Below, in pieces: positions 1-8,203 of a DNA stretch of 64,000 nucleotides (its first letter is position 1; every line of letters begins with the position of its first letter). The notes below the pieces were generated by a model that was not told the DNA's origin, made no database searches, and worked only from the letters and a program-made list of their open reading frames with translations. Both the position numbers and the translations under genes were made by a program. The stretch is taken from positions 9,045-73,044 of the forward strand of contig CAYLYM010000002.1 of the NCBI GenBank assembly GCA_964387645.1, written 5' to 3'. The stretch comes from CAYLYM01 sp964387645. GTDB lineage: Bacteria; Calditrichota; Calditrichia; RBG-13-44-9.

Positions 1-411
1 TTTGATCCGAGTCTTGTCCTGAAAGGTGGTTACATCGTATCCAATTGTCAAAAAGATACACCCGATGTTGTCCTGATTGGAACGGGATCAGAATTGGCTG
101 TGGCTATCGAGGCACAAAAGATTTTGAAAGAGCATAACATTGATGCCCGGGTAGTTTCCATGCCTTCTGTTGAGCTGTTTAAACACCAGGATAAAAGATA
201 CCGAGATTCAGTGATCCCCCCGCAGGGCAGTAGAGTTGTAGTAATAGAAGCAGGTGTTGGTTTTGGATGGAAAGATATCACTGGCTTGCCGGTTTTGATG
301 ATTGGATTAGATCGTTTTGGTGCATCCGCACCTTATAAAGTGCTTGCAGAAAAGTTTGGTTTTACTGGCGAGCAGGTGGCAACCAAAGTTATAGAATGGC
401 TTAAAAAATAG
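1..411 (+). CDS. tkt: Transketolase, C-terminal end (partial)
   Basis: The frame is open from the first base, so this is the 3' end of a gene that begins upstream; 136 residues are visible. Transketolase moves two-carbon ketol units between sugar phosphates in the non-oxidative pentose phosphate pathway, using thiamine diphosphate, in the cytoplasm. The visible part is the C-terminal transketolase domain: it has the GTGSE motif after the DVVLI strand and ends with the family-typical LDRFGASAP stretch. The cofactor-binding and pyrimidine domains lie outside the window. The next gene, 6-phosphogluconate dehydrogenase, starts 58 bases downstream, which fits a pentose phosphate operon. Confidence 0.93.
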   Translation, partial: FDPSLVLKGGYIVSNCQKDTPDVVLIGTGSELAVAIEAQKILKEHNIDARVVSMPSVELFKHQDKRYRDSVIPPQGSRVVVIEAGVGFGWKDITGLPVLMIGLDRFGASAPYKVLAEKFGFTGEQVATKVIEWLKK

Positions 412-469
412 CAGATTATGTTTGAATGGAAATAGATGTGGTAATTATAAAACCAAGGAGAGATAAAAA

Positions 470-1924
470 ATGGAAAAATACGATATTGGTCTAATAGGTC
501 TGGCTGTAATGGGGGAAAATTTGGTATTAAATATGGAAAGGCACGGTTTTTCGGTAGCGGTTTATAATCGTACTGTAAGTAAAGTAGATGCTTTTATTGA
601 AGGACGTGCCAAAGGGAAAAATATAAAAGGATGCCACAGCATTGAGGAGTTGGTAGCCAGTTTGAAAAAGCCGCGCAAAATTATGCTTCTGGTGAAAGCT
701 GGAAAACCTGTTGATGATTTTATTGAGCGTCTCATTCCGCATCTTGAGAAAGGTGACATCATTATTGATGGTGGAAACAGTTATTTCCATGATACCATTC
801 GACGGACAGAGTATGTGGAGAGCAAGGGATTATTATATATAGGCACTGGAGTGTCTGGTGGAGAAGAAGGTGCTTTAAATGGTCCTTCTCTCATGCCAGG
901 TGGTTCACCGGAGGCTTGGCCGCATGTTGAGCCTATTTTTAAGAGCATTGCGGCAAAAGTGGCCGATGGTACCCCATGCTGTGAATGGGTGGGTAGCAAT
1001 GGTGCTGGACATTTTGTTAAAATGGTGCATAATGGCATAGAATATGGCGATATGCAAATGATCTGCGAAGCGTACTGGATCATGAAAAATGCACTGGGTT
1101 TGACGCCAGAAGAAATGCAACCCATATTCACTGAATGGAATAAAGGTGAATTAAATAGTTATTTGATCGAGATTACCGCAGATATCATGGGAAAGAAAGA
1201 TGATGAGACCGGAAAATCCATGCTCGATGTTATTCTTGATACTGCTGGACAGAAAGGAACTGGCAAATGGACTAGTCTGGAGGCGCTTAATCTGGGTGTT
1301 CCTGCACCTACAGTAGTGGAAGCTGTCTTCGCTCGTGCTTTAAGTGCTATCAAAGAAGAACGGGTAGAGGCCTCGAAAATTTTGCATGGGCCTAACACAA
1401 AATTCGAAGGCGATAAAGAAGAATTCATCGAGATGATCCGCAAAGCACTTTATGCGGCCAAGATATGCTCATACGCCCAGGGATTTCAGATCATGCGAAC
1501 TGCTTCTAAAGAATACAATTGGACTCTTAAATTTGGTGATATTGCTTTGATGTGGCGAGGCGGTTGTATCATCAGAGCTCAATTCCTGGATAAAATTAAA
1601 GCAGCATTTGATAAAAATCCTGATTTACCCAACTTGCTTTTAGATGATTATTTCAGAACTGCTATTGAAACGAATCAGGATGCCTGGCGAAAGGTAGTGG
1701 CGAAAGCTGTAGAGTTGGGAATCCCGGTGCCAGCCTTTAGTAGTGCATTAGCCTATTATGATGGATATCGCAGTGAGAGATTACCAGCCAATCTATTGCA
1801 GGCTCAGCGCGATTATTTCGGTGCTCACACTTATGAACGCGTGGATAAGCCGCGCGGCCAATTTTTCCATACTAATTGGACGGGACGTGGTGGAACCACT
1901 TCTTCTACTACTTATAATGTCTAG
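470..1924 (+). CDS. gnd: 6-phosphogluconate dehydrogenase, decarboxylating
   Basis: Cytoplasmic enzyme that oxidises and decarboxylates 6-phosphogluconate to ribulose 5-phosphate with reduction of NADP. At 484 residues it is the usual length for the long form. The N-terminal Rossmann fold shows the GLAVMG nucleotide loop (residues 10-15) and the NRT that follows beta-2 (33-35), an NADP-type feature. The substrate site shows IDGGNS, GVSGGEEGA and the catalytic Lys184 in HFVKMVHNGIEY. The C-terminal tail keeps QRDYFGAHTYER, which reaches into the partner subunit in known structures. An AGGAGAG ribosome-binding site lies just upstream of the ATG. It follows transketolase and precedes the LarA-like gene. 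Confidence 0.97.
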   Translation: MEKYDIGLIGLAVMGENLVLNMERHGFSVAVYNRTVSKVDAFIEGRAKGKNIKGCHSIEELVASLKKPRKIMLLVKAGKPVDDFIERLIPHLEKGDIIIDGGNSYFHDTIRRTEYVESKGLLYIGTGVSGGEEGALNGPSLMPGGSPEAWPHVEPIFKSIAAKVADGTPCCEWVGSNGAGHFVKMVHNGIEYGDMQMICEAYWIMKNALGLTPEEMQPIFTEWNKGELNSYLIEITADIMGKKDDETGKSMLDVILDTAGQKGTGKWTSLEALNLGVPAPTVVEAVFARALSAIKEERVEASKILHGPNTKFEGDKEEFIEMIRKALYAAKICSYAQGFQIMRTASKEYNWTLKFGDIALMWRGGCIIRAQFLDKIKAAFDKNPDLPNLLLDDYFRTAIETNQDAWRKVVAKAVELGIPVPAFSSALAYYDGYRSERLPANLLQAQRDYFGAHTYERVDKPRGQFFHTNWTGRGGTTSSTTYNV

Positions 1925-2027
1925 CTGGATATTATATCTATCAAAAATACTGAATTGAAAGCAGGAACGATAGGTTATTTCTATCGCTCCTGTTCAAAGT
2001 TCAAACAAGTAATTTAAGGAAAACGAG

Positions 2028-3293
2028 ATGTTAATTGGAAAAGGCGCAAAAGATGTCGTTCTTAAAGAAGAGGAAGTTTTCAACCTGTGCGATCAGGCTT
2101 TTTCTCAAAAAGACCTTGATGGGAAAAAATTACTCGTGATTATCCCGGATCATTCTCGAACTGCTCCAATTGATATGATGTTCCGCCTGGTTTATCAATT
2201 GCTGGCAGATCGGGTTCAACTTTTAGATTTCTTAATTGCTCTGGGAACACATCCCCCCATGAGCGATGAAATGATAAATAAGCGAGTTGGTATTACCCAG
2301 GAAGACCGTGTAACTAAATATCAAAAAGCCCGTTTCTTCAACCATTCTTGGAACGATCCTAATCAACTTCGATTAGCTGGTACGATCACCGAAAAAGAAG
2401 TTGAAGAGATTTCGGAAGGATTGATGCGAGAAGAAGTGGAAGTGACAGTTAACAAAATGATTTACAACTACGATCTGCTGTTGATAATAGGTCCTACATT
2501 TCCTCATGAAGTGGTTGGATTCTCTGGTGGAAACAAATATCTTTTTCCAGGAATTGCTGGACAGAAAATAATCGACATGTTTCACTGGTTGGGAGCGCTT
2601 ATTACTAGTCCTAGGATCATTGGTACTAAGTATACTCCGGTTAGAAGAGTGGTCGATCGTGCAGCTCAATTTTTACCTGTAGAACGTATGTGTATCAGTC
2701 TGGTGGTCAAAGGTTATGATCTTGCCGGTTTATATATTGGCACACCAGAAGAAGCTTGGGATGCTGCTGCCGATCTGTCCAATCAGCTACACATCATCTA
2801 CAAAGAAAAACCTTTTCATACTGTTTTATCTCGCGCTCCGGAAATGTATGATGATTTATGGACGGGTGGAAAATGTATGTACAAATTAGAACCGGTTGTA
2901 GCGGATGGCGGAGAACTTATCATTTATGCACCGCATATTAAGGAAATATCTGTGACTCATGGAAAAATTATTGAAAAAATTGGTTACCATGTACGCGATT
3001 ATTTCTTAAAGCAAATGGATAAATTCAAAGACATTCCAGGTGGAGTAATGGCGCATTCAACACATGTGCGCGGTATTGGTACTTATGAGAATGGCGTGGA
3101 AAAACCGAGAATTAAAGTAACATTAGCAACTCAAATTCCGGAAGAAGTTTGTCAAAAAATCAACCTTGGTTATCGTGATCCAAGAACAATCAATATTGCT
3201 GATTTTGAGAATAGAGAGGAAGAAGGTATTCTTTATGTTCCCAAAGCTGGAGAAATGCTTTATCGTTTAAAAGACGATCCTTTTTGCAAATAA
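2028..3293 (+). CDS. LarA-family (DUF2088) nickel-pincer racemase/epimerase homologue
   Basis: 421 residues, the usual length of lactate racemase LarA. LarA enzymes use a nickel-pincer nucleotide cofactor to racemise or epimerise 2-hydroxy acids. The key positions of characterised LarA can be followed: Asp41 and Arg44 in DHSRTAP, His75 in LGTH, His160 in FPHEV, Lys170 in SGGNK (the lysine that carries the pincer cofactor) and His186. The 10- and 16-residue spacing of the last three matches LarA as I recall it. The substrate is unknown; the position between gnd and a PPi-phosphofructokinase suggests a sugar acid rather than lactate, which is inference. No cofactor-maturation genes (larB, larC, larE) are in the window. 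Confidence 0.85.
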   Translation: MLIGKGAKDVVLKEEEVFNLCDQAFSQKDLDGKKLLVIIPDHSRTAPIDMMFRLVYQLLADRVQLLDFLIALGTHPPMSDEMINKRVGITQEDRVTKYQKARFFNHSWNDPNQLRLAGTITEKEVEEISEGLMREEVEVTVNKMIYNYDLLLIIGPTFPHEVVGFSGGNKYLFPGIAGQKIIDMFHWLGALITSPRIIGTKYTPVRRVVDRAAQFLPVERMCISLVVKGYDLAGLYIGTPEEAWDAAADLSNQLHIIYKEKPFHTVLSRAPEMYDDLWTGGKCMYKLEPVVADGGELIIYAPHIKEISVTHGKIIEKIGYHVRDYFLKQMDKFKDIPGGVMAHSTHVRGIGTYENGVEKPRIKVTLATQIPEEVCQKINLGYRDPRTINIADFENREEEGILYVPKAGEMLYRLKDDPFCK

Positions 3294-3489
3294 CAATTCC
3301 CAGTGTTAAATCCATTAAAGTGAAAATCATAATTTTAATTTTATTCATCTAAATCGAAAAATATTTTTCTTTTTGCAAAATTAAAGAATGATTATATTTA
3401 AACAATTCTTTAAAAGAAATATTTCTCAAGGCTAATTTTGAGAAGAAATAGAAGTTAAAAACTTACATGTCGAAATTGGAGGTTAACCG

Positions 3490-4782
3490 ATGGCACAGAA
3501 TAAAAATGTTGTTGTTGCCCAATCTGGTGGGCCTTCGCCGGTTATAAATAATTCCTTACGTGGAATTATTGAAACCTGCAAGATGTTTCCAGACAAATTT
3601 GCTACCATTTATGGCGGTTATCATGGGGTTGAAGGAATTTTAAAGGAAGAACTACTTGATTTATCTGCTCAACCGGAAGAAGAGATTTCTCTTTTACGTA
3701 CAACCCCGGCAGCGGGGTCAATCGGTACTTGCCGTTACAAATTGAGAGAACATCAACAGGAAGATTTCGAACGCGTCATCGAAGTATTTAAAGCACATAA
3801 TGTGGGGTACTTTTTCTACATAGGGGGCAACGACTCGATGGACACCGCCAATAAAGTAGCAAAGTTAGCTCATAAAAGAGGATTAGATCTTGTTGCTGTG
3901 GGTGTGGCAAAGACCATCGATAATGATGTTGGCGATTCTGAATTCAAATTAATCGATCATACACCGGGTTACGGAAGTGTGGCACGCTATTGGGCACATA
4001 TTATTCAAAATGCCAATGAAGAAAATATGGGATCATCGCCGTCGGATCCTGTATTAGTGATTCAAATGATGGGTCGGAAGATCGGATTTATTCCAGCGGC
4101 CGCACGATTAGCTGATCCCAAACGTGAAATGCCGCTACAAATTTATATGCCAGAATCAAATGTATCTATGGAGGAGTTGGTAGACAATGTAAATGATGAA
4201 CTAAAAAGAAGCGGTCGGGTAATTGTTTGTATCAGTGAAGGGTTTGATGTAGGAGATGTTGGCGCAGTAAAAGATGCTTTCGGCCATACGCAATTCAGTG
4301 CCAGCAAATTGACCGTGGCTCAGATTGTAGTGAATCACTTGAATAGTGTTGGATTAAAAGCCCGTGGTGCAGCTCGAGGCCAGGTACCTGGCACTGACCA
4401 GAGGGATACCATGATATATGCTTCTACAGTAGATTTAGACGAAGCATACAAAATCGGACAAAATGCAGTTGTTATTGCCATAGAAAGTGGCTCTGGATAT
4501 ATGTCTACTTTGAAAAGACGTCCTGGAATTATATACAATGTGGACTATGATAAAGTACCTCTGGAATTGGTGGCCAACTCAGAACGTGAATTTCCAAAAG
4601 AATGGATTGCACCAAACCGGATTGATGTAACAGATGATTTTGTGCGGTATGCTCGGCCCTTGATTGGAGAGGATTGGGTGAGTGTTCCTATTATTAATGG
4701 TCGGCAGAGATTTACCCGTTTCAAGAAAATTTTTGCTGAGAAAAAACTACCACAATATGTGCCCCAGGCTTATCGATCTTGA
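3490..4782 (+). CDS. pfp: Pyrophosphate-type 6-phosphofructokinase
   Basis: Phosphorylates fructose 6-phosphate to fructose 1,6-bisphosphate; the PPi-dependent type is reversible and saves ATP in glycolysis. The 430-residue protein begins with VVVAQSGGPSPVIN, the phosphoryl-donor loop. Two positions separate PPi from ATP enzymes. The motif GGNDS (112-116) has Asp where ATP enzymes have the second Gly of GGDGS. The motif AKTIDND (140-146) has Lys where ATP enzymes have Gly. Both point to pyrophosphate. The usual Pro before that Lys is Ala here. MMGRKIGF and the substrate Arg regions are present. A GGAGG ribosome-binding site lies before the ATG; 196 bases without a gene separate it from the LarA-like gene. 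Confidence 0.93.
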   Translation: MAQNKNVVVAQSGGPSPVINNSLRGIIETCKMFPDKFATIYGGYHGVEGILKEELLDLSAQPEEEISLLRTTPAAGSIGTCRYKLREHQQEDFERVIEVFKAHNVGYFFYIGGNDSMDTANKVAKLAHKRGLDLVAVGVAKTIDNDVGDSEFKLIDHTPGYGSVARYWAHIIQNANEENMGSSPSDPVLVIQMMGRKIGFIPAAARLADPKREMPLQIYMPESNVSMEELVDNVNDELKRSGRVIVCISEGFDVGDVGAVKDAFGHTQFSASKLTVAQIVVNHLNSVGLKARGAARGQVPGTDQRDTMIYASTVDLDEAYKIGQNAVVIAIESGSGYMSTLKRRPGIIYNVDYDKVPLELVANSEREFPKEWIAPNRIDVTDDFVRYARPLIGEDWVSVPIINGRQRFTRFKKIFAEKKLPQYVPQAYRS

Positions 4783-4829
4783 AAAGATTAAATTATTGAA
4801 TAATATAAACGATAAGGAGGATGCAACCA

Positions 4830-5714
4830 ATGACTGACCCGCAGGCTGAATTACGTAATATGGAACCACAGCACGAATACCTTGTGGCTATTGATTCTGA
4901 TGGTTGTGCTTTCGACACTATGGAAATCAAGCACAAAGAATGCTTCATTCCCAACATTATTAAATACTGGCACTTGCAACCAGTATCTAAATATGCCCGT
5001 GCTGCTGCTGAATTTGTTAATCTATACTCTAAATGGCGGGGGATTAATCGCTTTCCAGCTCTAATTATGGTTTTTGATTTACTACGCGAATGGCCTGATG
5101 TCAAGAAACGTCAAGTGGAAATTCCAATAGCACAACCTTTGCGGGATTGGATTCAGCGAGAAACGAAACTTGGTAACCCGGCCTTAAAAGCGGAAGTAGA
5201 ACGTACCAATGATCCAGTCCTTAAGCAAGCTCTGGAATGGAGCGAAGCTGTGAATCGTACAGTGGCCGACATTGTACATGGAGTTCCGCCCTTTCCATAC
5301 GTGCGCGAAAGCCTTGAGAAAATTTCCCAATGGGCAGATATCATTGTCTGCTCCGCCACCCCTTACGAAGCCTTAAGAAGAGAGTGGGAAGAGCATGATA
5401 TTGCGAAATATGTACGCGTAATAGCTGGACAGGAAATGGGTAGCAAAAAGGAACATATTCAATTAGCTTCGGAAGGCAAGTATGACAAGGATAAAGTTTT
5501 GATGATAGGTGATGCACCGGGTGATATGAAAGCTGCAAAAGCCAACAATGCCAAATATTTCCCCATTAATCCAGGACATGAGGATGATTCCTGGGAATTC
5601 TTCTACAAAGAGGCTGCGGATAAATTTTTAAGTGGAGAGTATACGGAGGAATATGAAACGAAACTGGTGGCGGAATTTGAAAAGCTTTTACCTGAAAAAC
5701 CTCCCTGGAAGTAG
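4830..5714 (+). CDS. HAD-superfamily hydrolase, probable sugar-phosphate phosphatase
   Basis: Cytoplasmic HAD phosphatase of about 294 residues. The four HAD motifs are present: the nucleophile motif DSDGCAFDT, Ser/Thr in VCSATP, Lys in GSKKEH, and the acidic motif GDAPGD. A helical cap of about 140 residues separates motifs one and two. The start is taken at 4830 because the AAGGAGG site at 4814-4820 would leave no spacing for the in-frame ATG at 4821 but gives nine bases to 4830. It follows pfp by about 40 bases and is followed by a terminator-like hairpin, so it probably closes the first operon. Substrate unknown; a phosphoglycolate- or sugar-phosphate-type role would fit the neighbours. 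Confidence 0.8.
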   Translation: MTDPQAELRNMEPQHEYLVAIDSDGCAFDTMEIKHKECFIPNIIKYWHLQPVSKYARAAAEFVNLYSKWRGINRFPALIMVFDLLREWPDVKKRQVEIPIAQPLRDWIQRETKLGNPALKAEVERTNDPVLKQALEWSEAVNRTVADIVHGVPPFPYVRESLEKISQWADIIVCSATPYEALRREWEEHDIAKYVRVIAGQEMGSKKEHIQLASEGKYDKDKVLMIGDAPGDMKAAKANNAKYFPINPGHEDDSWEFFYKEAADKFLSGEYTEEYETKLVAEFEKLLPEKPPWK

Positions 5715-5747
5715 ATTATATTCCTATCGGCTTTCTTGCAAAAAATT

Positions 5748-5784
5748 CCTGAAGCAGAATGTTCGTAAAACATTCTGCTTCAGG
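5748..5784 (+). terminator. Strong hairpin after the first operon
   Basis: A perfect 14-bp inverted repeat, CCTGAAGCAGAATG (5748-5761) and its complement (5771-5784), extendable by two A-T pairs to leave a 5-base loop. It lies 34 bases after the HAD gene. The downstream T-run is short (TTT), so termination is likely but not textbook. Confidence 0.65.
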
Positions 5785-6180
5785 TTTCTGAGGAACAGTT
5801 TATTGACAGAAATTAAAATTTAAGTTCGGTGATATTATCTATAAATTTAAGTTGAATTGCAAGCCAACTATTTTAACTCCAGTGGTTAAAATAATTTCGT
5901 TATTTAGTGTTTATTTAAAATATGAATTTACCACCCCCTGGGTTTTTTAGGGAATTAGGTGATTAAAACTTTCGTAAAAAAGTTACTTAAATTTTCATAT
6001 TAAAGAATGTTACCCGCCTGGTTTTATTACCTCATGAAGTTGATTTGTCCTGCTTTCTTATTGCTATTCATGAATGGATATAAATTCAATCTTTCTTTAA
6101 GTAAAACTCTCGATATTTTTTAAAGAAATGTCGTTAATATTTTATAGAAGTTCCATTTAATAAAGATTTGTGAAAAATAA
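5785..6180. other. AT-rich intergenic region without a gene
   Basis: About 400 bases with no convincing coding region on either strand. It separates the pentose phosphate block from the uronate block and most likely holds the promoter for the latter. I could not single out a -35/-10 pair with confidence in such AT-rich DNA. Confidence 0.5.
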
Positions 6181-6263
6181 TGGCCTTGCAACATGAAATG
6201 AAAATTGTTAATATCACATTAAATTAAAAAATTTATGAATAAAAAAACAGATGTTGCAGGCCA
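6181..6263 (+). promoter_or_regulatory. Inverted repeat abutting the start codon of the GHMP kinase
   Basis: TGGCCTTGCAACAT (6181-6194) and ATGTTGCAGGCCA (6251-6263) are complementary over 13 bp with one bulged T, with a 56-base AT-rich spacer. The right arm ends one base before the ATG at 6264 and covers the only purine-rich ribosome-binding candidate (GCAGG). In the mRNA the pairing would bury the translation start; in DNA the arms could be operator half-sites. Which of these applies cannot be told from sequence. Confidence 0.5.
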
Positions 6264-7259
6264 ATGATTATTGAAACTCATGCTTTTGCCAGGGCAGGCT
6301 TACTTGGTAATCCTTCTGATGGTTATTTCGGAAAAACCATTTCTATTAGTGTTCGAAACTTTGGTGCTCATATTTCTTTATACGAAACGCCTGAATTGCA
6401 GATAATTCCTCAAGAAGTGGATAAAAATGTTTACAGAAATATCCACGAGTTAGTTGAAAATATTAGCCTGACTGGATATTATGGTGGAGAAAGACTCATC
6501 AAAGCAGCTATTAAAAAGTTTTATGAATACTGCCGGGAAAATAAAATTAAGATTAGTAACCGAAATTTTACCATTCGCTATCATTCTTCAATACCCAGAC
6601 AGGTAGGACTTGCTGGTTCTAGTGCTATTATTACTGCCACAATGAAAGCTTTGATGAAATTTTATCAGGTAAAAATCCCATTAGAAATTCTTCCTAATGT
6701 AGTGCTTTCTGCAGAAGTAGACGAATTGGGAATTAATGCTGGTTTACAAGATCGCGTTATTCAGGCTTATGAAGGATGTGTATATATGGATTTTGATAAA
6801 AAATATATGGAAAAACATGGTCACGGTAGATATGAGCGGATTAATCCAGAGCTTTTACCCAATCTTTATATTGCCTACAAAACTGACTTAGGTAAAGTCT
6901 CGGGCAAGGTTTTAAATACGATTAAACAGAGATATGACGAAGGGGATGAATTTGTCATCAATACCCTGAACCAGATTGCTGAACTGGCTGAATTGGGCAG
7001 GAAGGCGATTCTGGATCGTGATTATGATAAGTTGAATGAATATATGAACTTGAATTTCGATTTACGCCGCAAAATTATGAATATCAGCGAAAGTAATCTG
7101 GAACTGGTAGAAACAGCTCGCAAATGTGGTGTATCAGCAAAGTTTTCTGGTTCAGGTGGATCTATTATTGGTATTTACAAAGATGACAAAATGCTAACCA
7201 GATTGATTGTTAATTTAAAAAAAATTAAAGCTAGAGTCATAAAACCCTATATTGTGTGA
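6264..7259 (+). CDS. GHMP-family sugar kinase, glucuronokinase-like
   Basis: 331-residue cytoplasmic kinase of the GHMP family. The opening ARAGLLGNPSDGYFGKTIS is very close to what I recall of plant glucuronokinase, which phosphorylates D-glucuronate at C1. The ATP loop is PRQVGLAGSSA (GLAGSS at 115-120) and the third motif is KFSGSGGSIIG near the C-terminus, so all three GHMP motifs are intact. The next gene, 15 bases on, is a GalU-like nucleotidyltransferase, and the third is uronate isomerase. This order fits glucuronate activation to UDP-glucuronate beside glucuronate breakdown. Alternatives are a galacturonokinase or a heptose kinase; the exact sugar is inference from the motif and neighbours. 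Confidence 0.8.
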   Translation: MIIETHAFARAGLLGNPSDGYFGKTISISVRNFGAHISLYETPELQIIPQEVDKNVYRNIHELVENISLTGYYGGERLIKAAIKKFYEYCRENKIKISNRNFTIRYHSSIPRQVGLAGSSAIITATMKALMKFYQVKIPLEILPNVVLSAEVDELGINAGLQDRVIQAYEGCVYMDFDKKYMEKHGHGRYERINPELLPNLYIAYKTDLGKVSGKVLNTIKQRYDEGDEFVINTLNQIAELAELGRKAILDRDYDKLNEYMNLNFDLRRKIMNISESNLELVETARKCGVSAKFSGSGGSIIGIYKDDKMLTRLIVNLKKIKARVIKPYIV

Positions 7260-7274
7260 TTAAGGGAGGTAAAT

Positions 7275-8174
7275 ATGGTTAGAAAGGCTGTGATACCTGC
7301 TGCGGGAATGGGTACTCGTTTTTTACCTGCTACCAAAGCACAACCTAAAGAAATGTTGCCCATTATCGATACCCCAACTATTCAATATGTGGTTCAAGAA
7401 GCAGTAGATTCCGGGATTGAAGATATTTTAATTATTACAGGTAAAGGTAAAAGAGCTTTGGAAGATCATTTTGACCGAAACTTTGAATTGGAGGTTTTAT
7501 TAGAAAAAAAGAATGAAATGTTTTATTATAATGAAATTCGCCGTATTGCCGATATGGCGAATATTCATTTTATCAGGCAAAAGGAGCTAAATGGGTTGGG
7601 TGATGCCATTTCTTATGCCGCAGATCATATCGGTAATGAGCCGTTTGCGGTTCTTTTAGGCGATACTATTGTCGATTCAGTTATTCCTGTTACTCAACAG
7701 TTGATCGATATTTATGAACAATTTCGTCAATCAGTGATTGCAGTTGAAGAAGTGCCCGAAGATAAAGTAAATCGTTACGGTATTGTTGGTGGGAAAAAGA
7801 TTAGCGATAGAATTCTTGAAGTCGATCAACTAATCGAAAAACCTTCTGTTGAAGAAACTCCATCTAATCTAGCGATTGCTGGAAGGTATATTCTTACACC
7901 TGAAATTTTTAAAGCTATTAAACAAACATTTCCTGGTAAAAACAATGAAATTCAATTAACTGATGCATTAAGGATACTTCTCGATAGAGAAAATATTTAT
8001 TCATATACTATTGAAGGTAAGCGTTACGACATAGGGAACAAATTGGATTACTTAAAAACAGTGGTTGAGTTTGGATTAAAACGACCGGAATTCAGTGAGC
8101 CTTTTTCTGAATTTCTCCAAGAAATCATCCAATCTCATATTAAAAAGAATCATCAAAATGATACAAATAAGTAA
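7275..8174 (+). CDS. galU: UTP--sugar-1-phosphate uridylyltransferase (GalU family)
   Basis: 299-residue nucleotidyltransferase that joins UTP and a sugar 1-phosphate to give a UDP-sugar and pyrophosphate. The signature loop AAGMGTRFLPATKAQPKEML lies near the N-terminus, followed by QYVVQEAVDSGIEDILI, the acidic LLGDT metal site and IEKP, all typical of GalU. A GGGAGG ribosome-binding site precedes the ATG. It is tightly linked to the glucuronokinase-like gene, so the physiological substrate may be glucuronate 1-phosphate as well as, or instead of, glucose 1-phosphate; this is inference. The pyrophosphate released could feed the PPi-type phosphofructokinase encoded upstream. Confidence 0.9.
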   Translation: MVRKAVIPAAGMGTRFLPATKAQPKEMLPIIDTPTIQYVVQEAVDSGIEDILIITGKGKRALEDHFDRNFELEVLLEKKNEMFYYNEIRRIADMANIHFIRQKELNGLGDAISYAADHIGNEPFAVLLGDTIVDSVIPVTQQLIDIYEQFRQSVIAVEEVPEDKVNRYGIVGGKKISDRILEVDQLIEKPSVEETPSNLAIAGRYILTPEIFKAIKQTFPGKNNEIQLTDALRILLDRENIYSYTIEGKRYDIGNKLDYLKTVVEFGLKRPEFSEPFSEFLQEIIQSHIKKNHQNDTNK

Positions 8175-8203
8175 AACTTCACTGTAATAAAAGGGGATTT
8201 ATT

